Positions 56,462 to 64,000 of a stretch of DNA of 64,000 bases are shown piece by piece. The DNA is from Leptodontidium sp. MPI-SDFR-AT-0119 (lineage: Eukaryota; Ascomycota; Leotiomycetes; Helotiales; Leptodontidiaceae). The position numbers were made by a program, and so were the translations under genes. Location of the stretch: positions 372,001 to 436,000 of the forward strand of contig JAHLEZ010000004.1 of NCBI GenBank assembly GCA_020726505.1, in the 5' to 3' direction. The notes under the pieces were generated by a model. The model saw only the letters and a program-made list of their open reading frames with translations. It had not been told where the DNA came from and ran no database searches. Within the stretch, counting starts at the first letter, position 1. Every line of letters starts with the position of its first letter.

Positions 56462-57738
56462 GCTTAATTTCAATTAGGTCTGGCTTGAAGAAGGATGAGA
56501 GACGGCGTAAAATTATTTCTGGTTGGTCTGAATCGCTTGTGAACGGGACACTTTCAGGCTGCCTGCGGAACCTTATAGTTTATTTTACTTGTGATTTTGA
56601 TTGTACTTTTCTTTATTTGCTACTTTGAATTTGCCCATCTCATGTTGCAGACTCAGAAGATTGTATGTTGTGAGATCGAGATAGAGATTAGAAATACTAA
56701 TTCACGGAATTCTCGTCGGTAGATGAGCTGTTTGAGATCACTCCGCTGGACTCTAACTCCGATGTCTGCAAAAATGGCCATGAGTTGTCTCTATAATTAT
56801 TACTGAAACCTCCCTCGCCAATATTTGAATTATCGTGGTATTCTAGGCTTCTTGGTGAGTGGGTGCGACTTGTCGTTCTGTCGATCATGGCAATAATTAT
56901 TCCTCGTACTTGGATCTAGAGTGAGGAGGCTCAAGGTTGCTAGTTACTTGACCACTGTCAAAAGACTAGCTCCAATCTCGACGTATGTAGACTAGTGCTC
57001 AATTTATTGGAATGTAATTTATTTGAGTGATACAAACATATCTCTTACTTATCATTGTCCTGGGTTGAGATCCCTGCTTCACGACAATCGACCACCAGCT
57101 TCTGTTGTTTCGCCAACGGCCATCAACATTTAAGCTTACTATGAAGGGGTTGACACATCGCGGACTGCACTACCCACTCAAATTACTGATATCCTGGTAT
57201 CCAAATCTAGGTTGGAGTAATCAAGACTTGTTTGTGAGTGGTTAGCCCAAACTGGAGAATAGGTAAACATAACCGTGCACGGCAAAGAGTCAGCTTACTG
57301 CATGGTTTCATCCTCCATATCCCGCGTCGGGTATGTCAATTTAAATTCAACTTAAGTGCTAGTCCATGAAGAGAACTAAATATCCCTGAAAGGAGGCTTA
57401 TTCAAACTTTTCAGTACAACTAGGGCCGATTTGAGTTCCGTATCACCACTTGGTAGTTTAAAGCCACTTGCTTTCCTGACACTTCAAGCTTGATTCCAAC
57501 ATTCTTCGAGCATCATTTCAGTCTACAGCCCCAAATAGTGATGACTAGCATAATCATATGGCACAGACACCAGCCGGCAGTGACGAAACTTTTTCTCCCA
57601 GGAGCGCATAGCATGAGACGGTGGCGGAAATTTTCGTCTCATGTGTCTTGGTTGTCGGCCGACGATATTCACTTAAGCATCATACAGCGCATCCCCCAGA
57701 ATTCGCCATTCCAATTTCTATTCTTTCTATCCGTCGTA
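56462..57738. other. gene-free stretch
   Basis: No supported frame. The last part is the FAS1 gene promoter and leader. Confidence 0.4.
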
Positions 57739-59152
57739 ATGTTTTCTCGCGTCTTCATTTTTTCTGCCGTTTGCTTTCTTGGTTTCTTCGCAGTGCAGTG
57801 CTCTGCCAAGTTCCTCCTCGAAACTATTCCTACCTTCCCAGAGTTGACGCAACTTCAAAGTTATGTTGAACAGCTACCTCAACTATCAGCCGAGCTAAGT
57901 AAAGTCGATAACTATACGCTACTGGCACCGACGAATGAAGCTTTCGACTCCTGGCTCGGCGAAGCTAATCCGCAACCTACATTGGACGATATTGAGGCAA
58001 CACTATACTATCACTTACTTCATGGGATTTATCCCGTGGCTTCCTTCACATCTTTGCCAAAGTTTACCGCGTCTTTTCTCACCAACTCTTCCTATACCAA
58101 TGTCACTGCTGGCCAGACTGCCCAGTTGTCTCAGGATAGCAGGAACTTTCCATTGATTCGTTCAGGCAATGGCACAAACACATCCATCACCAGCAGCGTA
58201 CGTTCTCTTCGTCCTTAATTTCCCATCTTCTAACAAATGCAGGATGTGGTGGCCACTGGCGGGCTCATCCAAATCGTTTCCTCCGTACTCCAGATCCCAA
58301 AACGGGAACCCATTGTCGTCCGGGATGCCAAACTCAGCTTCTTCGTCGGCTTGCTGACCGAAGGCGGCTTCTTGAGTACCGAAAGAGACGAATTTACCAC
58401 TCAACTCACAAACATCCCCGATACTGTATACTTCGCTCCGAATACCGAACAAGCCCTGTCGCAGTTTTCCAACATCACTGTCGCTTCCACAGATCAACTT
58501 AGCGATCTCCTCAAATATCATGTTGTGAGTGGCAGATTACTGTACTCGACTGATCTGAAAGATGGAATGAACTTGACAACACTTCAAGGCGCGAATTTGA
58601 CGATAAGGGTTGGTGATGACGGAAGCAAGTTTGTCAACGGTGCCAAGATCTTGGAAACGGACTTTTTGGTTGCCAATGGCGTATTACACACCATCGATGG
58701 GTATGCTTTACCTCATTATGTATGGAGAATAAACGTTGACTGAAGTACCCGGTAGTCTTCTAGATCCAGCAAACACCACCTCCCCATTTCAGCCGGCTTC
58801 ATCGCCTAGCTTATCGAATCCTGCGATTGCAGCTATCATAATCAGCGTTCTGGCCACTCTGTGCACAGCTGGCGGCATCGTATTCTTTATCCTGAGACGC
58901 CGAGGCTTCATTCTCCCCTGCATGAAGCGGAAACTCAAGATCTCATATCCTATCTATTCGTCAAGTCGTCATGAGCTTGGGAGTCGTGAAACTACCAAAC
59001 TTGGCTCGTGGGTAGATCCTGGAAGTCACCTCGCCCACAAGAACGAAGGCTTCCATGTGCAAGCTGTGGAGCTGGAGGCTGGAAAATCTGGCGGCCAGGT
59101 GTGGGAGTTACATGGTTCGGAGAAAGTTAGTGCACATGGCTCCCGGAGATAG
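57739..59152 (+). CDS. fasciclin (FAS1) repeat protein with a membrane anchor
   Basis: Exons 57739-58197, 58243-58700 and 58756-59152 give 437 residues. A signal peptide (FIFSAVCFLGFFAVQCSA) is followed by two FAS1 domains. The first has YTLLAPTNEAFDSWLGE and ATLYYHLLHG, the second TVYFAPNTEQALSQF, LLKYHVVSGRLLYS, and LVANGVLHTIDG. A single membrane helix (AAIIISVLATLCTAGGIVFF) and a short basic tail (RRRGFILPCMKRKLK) end the protein, so it is a type I membrane protein with extracellular FAS1 domains. FAS1 proteins act in cell adhesion. The third exon needs the acceptor ending GGTAG at 58755, because the one before it would run into a stop. Confidence 0.88.
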
Positions 59153-60069
59153 ATGTAAAAAGAAGTTCTCAGACATGGTATCGTGGAGGAAATATCCCGT
59201 CATAAAGATTTAAGAAAAGAATTGGGACATCTTCACGCTAAGAGGAATTCGACGGAGGATTTTTCGTACCAGGTGTACGTTGCGATCCCAGTTGGATTTT
59301 GGCAGACCAAAAGTTTGGATTCCAAGCTATGATCTTTTGAATATTGAAACCCATCAAAGTGATTTCATAAGAGCCACACGAGGAGGGTATGGCATAGGCA
59401 AGCGGCAATGTGCTGGAAGAATACGAGGACATAGTTTCTTCTCCGAAAGCATGTCTTTATTGTGAACCTTCAGATCAGGTTGTGCCATGCCTCTATTTTT
59501 CATAGGGATATCAAGGGTGCGGTACATTTTAATAGCATACGTCGCTATCTTACTACTCTCTATCGTAATCTTTCGTAATGGTTCAAATATGAAGCTCCGC
59601 CCTGTTGCTACCCCTTGCTCCCTCTCTTGTTATAAGGTTATTGGATATCCTTCCCTTCATGATATTTTAAGGTTGCCATTCTAGTTTTTGTAATTGAATG
59701 TTAGTGCATTTATTGTTAATCAGGAGTATTTTTCAAAACAAAAAGCCTGTCGTAGGGTTCGATAACCTCTAGTTGTTACTGTCACCACAGGGACCCGCTT
59801 GATGAAGTCACTCAAGTAGTTCGTTCAAGCAGCGGCGAGACCAGTAGCTAGCGCTGTGCACCTGAAAACGCACAATACATCATTCCTAAAATCTCCATCC
59901 CGCAACTTCATTTCGCTTGATCTGTTTGCTGCTGTCACAACTACCTCAAACACCGTGATACCAATCACGTACCGCAGTCGAGCACATATCTATTTGAAAA
60001 ACACATTAGTAAGTTTTCCTCTGGAACTCAGGCAAACCAGGTTAATATTAATACAAAATAGCCGTCAAA
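59153..60069. other. gene-free stretch
   Basis: No supported frame. Frames at 59487-59684 and 59856-60191 overlap the leader of the next gene. Confidence 0.35.
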
Positions 60070-60468
60070 ATGAATCTCCTCCTTCAAATTTTGCAAAACC
60101 TGCGGGCTTTGATTTCCCGTGTGGCATTAGACTATACTGTCATCCCTCGAGGTCCTCGAAACGAAATCGCTACCTGCCTCCCTACCTATGACCCAGAAGA
60201 CAACTTTTTATGGCAAAATGCAATGGTCCTCACTGCTCTTCAGTTTTACTTTATTATAGTTTTTGTTGGGAGTATGTTCCTTGCGACTATGGTTGGAGGA
60301 TGCATAGCTTGGTTGCGCTTCAAGGACGAGTATAGGTTTGCGTGTGCGTTGATTCATCTCCGAACACTAAACCCAGAGGAGCGATTGCAGGCCATCCGCC
60401 AATGGTGTCCAGAATTGGAAATGGAACTGGCGTGTTGCTGGGAAGGCAGCTTCAATTTTAAGGAATAA
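60070..60468 (+). CDS. 132-residue small membrane protein
   Basis: ATG at 60070 in good context (gtcaaaATGaat). A membrane segment (TALQFYFIIVFVGSMFLATM) lies at about residues 55-82. The C terminus is acidic and Cys-containing (QWCPELEMELACCWEG). No family is known to me. A single short exon; it could be a fragment of a larger gene. Immediately downstream a repeated GGGTAATTT motif begins. Confidence 0.45.
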   Translation: MNLLLQILQNLRALISRVALDYTVIPRGPRNEIATCLPTYDPEDNFLWQNAMVLTALQFYFIIVFVGSMFLATMVGGCIAWLRFKDEYRFACALIHLRTLNPEERLQAIRQWCPELEMELACCWEGSFNFKE

Positions 60469-60744
60469 CGAGTTGTTCCACTGAGGGTTGGGTAATTTGG
60501 GTAATTTGGGAAAGCGGGTCCAGAACTTTTGGGATGTTGGGGAAGAACGTTTGGATAATGACAGCATATTTAATTTCAATTCTCACAGCTGAACAACGTA
60601 CTTTCCAGATGTAACCATGCGGTCGTCCCATGCAAGTTGCCAAGATTTGTCAATGGATTGAACGGAATGAGAGCAAAAGCTAGCCAAGAGTCGCTACTGA
60701 TGGAGGTCTAGATAGTGGAAGCTTTTGGCAAGGAGTCCGCTCTA

Positions 60745-61268
60745 AATGTAAACTTGCAAAGACGATTTAGAAAGGTTACAGGAGGAAACGCAAGAAGGGC
60801 TTCCAGCAGCACTTCCAGCAGCGCCATTCTATAAGTTGCCATACGATGTGAGAAGTATTATGTGGGATCTGATACACAACGACGAGAACCGGGTCAGGTC
60901 AGCAACAATTATATTGACAGAAGGTTCAGAGTTTGTTGAACACAATTCTGGTCCTGTCCCAAATTGCCGCCAGGCAGAAGAGATATGAAGCATCATGCAC
61001 AGAATGCCGCGGTCGTGATAATAATACCAATGCCTAGGTTCTTTCGAAGATAGTTCCAAAGATCTCCATGTGTTCTGTGTTCGAGGTTAAAAATCTGGCA
61101 ATATACGCTTACGAGACGGACTTCTCGGCCCACCAGTGGTATCTCGACAGCGCTTTGTTTGAGACGCTACACTGTATGCAAGCCCTGGAAATGCTCATCT
61201 GGTTCTTGACACGAGGTTCAATCCCAATATTCCGCCTCCTACAGACCCGAGATTTGTTGGCGGCATGA
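60745..61268 (+). pseudogene. 2EXR-type gene fragment
   Basis: An open run without its own ATG reads PFYKLPYDVRSIMWDLIHND, matching the LPxEVRxxIW start of 2EXR proteins. It continues to a TGA at about 60986 (CRQAEEI). A later coding-like piece (HCMQALEMLIWFLTRGSIPI) follows in another frame, up to 61268. No start codon, two frames and internal stops mark it as a relic. Confidence 0.5.
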
Positions 61269-62497
61269 CCGGAATCTCGGGGGCAAGCGGCAGTGGTTTG
61301 CCAACAACTGCTTCGAATGACGAAGATCCTGAATTACGGGACACAATGTTGAGAACGTACCAACGTGCGTCGCGCATTAAGTCGGGTATTTTGACGCGCC
61401 TTAGAGACCGTAACCAGTCTGCAACTTTCTAGCGACCGCATGGACTTGAGGAGAATGACCCAGCAAAACCTGTTTTCTAGATCAAGATTGCCTAATGGCC
61501 AGGGTAAAGTAGGGTTTGATTACGGGCGTTCGATTAGCTGTTTGGAGTGGTATGCTGAGTCGAGTTATTGATAGATACAGTTCGACTAGGTCCACCCGAT
61601 GTCTCTTATCCTGCCATAGTCGTAATGTCCTTGGGATGGTTTGGAACATGGGAATCAGTTGCTCAAAACATATTGATGTAATTTGCTTCACCTTACGCTA
61701 GCGGTCAAATTAGGCGGGGGTTGTTCTGTGTTTTTTTTTGCGACACATCTTTAAAACATTGATGGAAGGCATTAATTGGCTAAGTATTATTTAACAGAAC
61801 TTCTGCGACTCCTGAGCCTGGAAGATGGGTACTTGTGTGGTCGGCTGCCGTTGTCAACTTAAAGACCTAGAGTTACCCACAGCACCGAATAGAAGACACT
61901 CTGTCTATGTGCTAAGAATAGCAGAAAGGGCATAAAGTCATTGAAATTCATGGTAACCTTGAAAGAACAGCTTTTAAACTACATTCTGCAGTTAAGCAGG
62001 GTCGTAAAGGGGATCGCTGATTGAATAATCTCAAAGTAAACAAAGATCCTAGCTATTCCTAACTAAGTCAACTCTGACAAAATATCATTTAATGTCACCA
62101 CACTACTCTTCGCATCTGATACTTCTCCTTATTTTTGGGATGACATTATAGAGAAAGCAACTAGATTTAGGGAGCATAGCACTGATAAGTGCTTGCGACC
62201 TGGCCGGTGAATTTGACTCATACAGATCCCAGGACTCGATTCTCTTTGTTTCAAGATCTAAGCAGATTGAAGTTATCTTAGCGTCTGCTAGCGTATTTAT
62301 TAGCGTCGAGCGTAAATAAATAGCACAATCAAACTCAGATGGAGGAGGCATGAACTTCGAATCTTGACAAAACAACAATTGCATCAGCACCACTAACAAA
62401 AGCAACCAAACATGACGAAATCTACGTGTCTAACTAGGGACCAGGCACTGATAGCCGAGATGAGTATTAACAGTATGTACTAAGATCCCACTCAACA
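61269..62497. other. gene-free stretch
   Basis: A minus-strand frame (62103-62384) lacks support. The region ends in the upstream sequence of the last 2EXR gene, where a good GTATGT...GCGCAG intron (62475-62524) suggests an unproved alternative 5' exon. Confidence 0.35.
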
Positions 62498-63984
62498 ATG
62501 CTAAAGAATCAAACTAACGCGCAGACACCAGTCCTAACGCCTTTCGAATCCCATCGCAAGGCGACATCAGCACAAGGAGGCTCGGTGGACAAGTACAACG
62601 ACACCGCTGATCTGCGCCATAAGATCATGCGATATATTGCTCAAGAATGCGAGCCAGAAGTTGAGATGATGCTGATCCATGTCTTGGGGGACTACGCCGA
62701 GCATCTCAACTGCTTTTCGGGGGTCCTTTGCCACTCGGAGAAACAGCTCATTCTTCTTGGAGCGAACAAATACAAGAACCCATGGACCCGAGAGTACAGA
62801 GAGAGAAAAATCAAGAAGATGATTCTACACAGTGCCGAACTACGGCAGATGAAGAAGGATTTAGATGCCCTCATTGCACATCCAAATCCGAAGTTCAGAA
62901 ACAACCGCGGCCCCAACAAGCCCGCACTCGTATTTGAGGCGTTCCAGAGGTTGCCTTTGGAGTTAAGATTGCATGTGGTAAGCGATCAACGTTCTTGAAT
63001 CGATACTTTCTTCCGTTTTCTTCTGCGAGGCAATGCTAACGCGTCAATTAACAGTGGCGTTACCTTGTATTCGAGAAAGCAAGCATCATCACGCTTGACG
63101 CCAATGTCAGCACCAATAAATGCTTGAAGATGGTCCGGATCCTCCCTTCCAATTCGAGCGACCAAACCTCTATTCCTCTCGCCATCCCATCCAAGAACCC
63201 GCTCTTGAAGACTACCAGAGAAGCCCGCCAGGCAGTATTAGACGGCATGGATAGCCACATTTATGTCGATCGAGTAGCTACACCAAGCGACAGAACCCGA
63301 AAACTCCTCTTCAACAGGAAGGTTGGCGATATCCTATTCATCAACCATTTGAAGAGCTGCGGTGCTTCGTTCTCGGCTGCTGGTTTCCAACACAGCCCCA
63401 AGAGCTCATCCCTAGGAAGCATCACTACCCTGGCTATTCACGACAAGAATTTCTTCATGTGGGGACTGGGGACTGTCAACGACGACGTCGAGTTCGCCAA
63501 GATAGCCGATATCCTGTCGAAGTTCACATCCCTCGCTAAGTTGTTAATCGTCCTTGGAACATCTAACAGTAAATGCAATTTGCCCGTCGACACAAAGCTG
63601 GAGGAGGTTTCAGGCCTCGGCAATGCCGAGATGTTGATCAATTGGTCCACCAGAGCTTTCAACCTCGGAACCCTTCGAACCCTCTTCGCCACCTACGCCG
63701 CAAACCGCCCCGGATGGAAAGTCCCGGAACTTGCTCTCATGCGAGTCTCGAATCCAAACATAGCGAGGGAACCCAGACTTCGGAAAGACGAGGAGGAATT
63801 GAAGCGTCGAGAGCTGATAAAGAGGGGAGCTGAAATTGTCCTCTTGAGAGGAAGAATCGCGAGGGAGGAAAGAACTGATCAAGTCAACCGAGAATTCCTT
63901 GGACGACTGCTTGTTCCTGGTGCCCCAGATATGGAGACGGTGTTGGCTTCTGCGGACCCATGGAGCTTGTTGGTTCGATCATGA
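62498..63984 (+). CDS. 2EXR-domain protein
   Basis: Exons 62498-62977 and 63055-63984 (77 nt intron, GTAAGC...TTAACAG, phase 0) give 469 residues. The join completes EAFQRLPLELRLHV with WRYLVF, the 2EXR signature, and is followed by KASIITLDANVSTN. The family's E-x-R motif is present as LLKTTREARQAVLDGM. The first 130 residues are charged helices (KKMILHSAELRQMKKDLDAL). The C-terminal 80 residues are also a charged helix (RREL...RIAREERTDQVNR). No signal peptide. Function unknown. The gene ends 16 bases before the window edge. Confidence 0.85.
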
Positions 63985-64000
63985 TTTGTTCATGAGAGGA

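Noticed and set aside
62103..62384. minus-strand frame upstream of the last 2EXR gene
   Set aside because: Weak start, AT-rich and no recognisable motif.

Overview
The window comes from a filamentous ascomycete (Pezizomycotina). The evidence is short introns of 45-110 nt with GTRAGT donors and CTAAC/CTGAC branch points, and fungus-restricted families: a HET domain, DUF3659/DUF6987 LEA-like repeats, 2EXR and F-box-like proteins, and DUF1996. A Leotiomycete is my guess, but the sequence does not prove it. Gene density is low and coding is on both strands. I support about 25 intact or probable genes and six or seven decayed ones.
Region by region. 0-2.2 kb: a broken HET-domain gene running off the left edge, a probable solo LTR, and a 56-residue Cys-rich microprotein. 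3.9-7.6 kb: an unrecognised five-exon gene with a signal-like N terminus, a conserved fungal protein of unknown role, and a 93-residue two-exon protein. 8.6-14.6 kb: two divergent LEA/DUF3659-like genes around a 1.5 kb shared promoter region. 15.4-17.1 kb: a GFO/IDH/MocA oxidoreductase. 18.6 kb: a long near-perfect inverted repeat. 19.3-24.8 kb: uncharacterised nuclear-type genes, an AT-rich island with a 71 bp duplicated sequence, and a 2EXR pseudogene carrying seven nonsense codons. 25.7-30.3 kb: an alpha/beta hydrolase, a small conserved protein and a membrane-anchored fungal protein. 31-35.5 kb: three coiled-coil-type genes, one of them decayed. 36-39.2 kb: two adjacent 2EXR genes. 40.6-50.3 kb: a conserved core on the minus strand (five-pass membrane protein, GCPII-like M28B peptidase, retromer subunit VPS35, secreted Ser/Thr-rich protein). 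51.5-64 kb: two F-box-like proteins, a DUF1996 pseudogene, a FAS1 membrane protein, a small membrane protein, a 2EXR fragment and a further 2EXR gene.
The core genes (VPS35, the M28B peptidase, the oxidoreductase, the LEA-like pair) act in retrograde sorting, peptide processing, metabolism and probably stress tolerance. They do not form one pathway. The accessory DNA around them shows gene decay. Most nonsense codons are explained by C:G to T:A changes, often at CpA sites, which is the mark of repeat-induced point mutation (RIP). Several single-base frameshifts lie in or near homopolymers and could instead be assembly errors.
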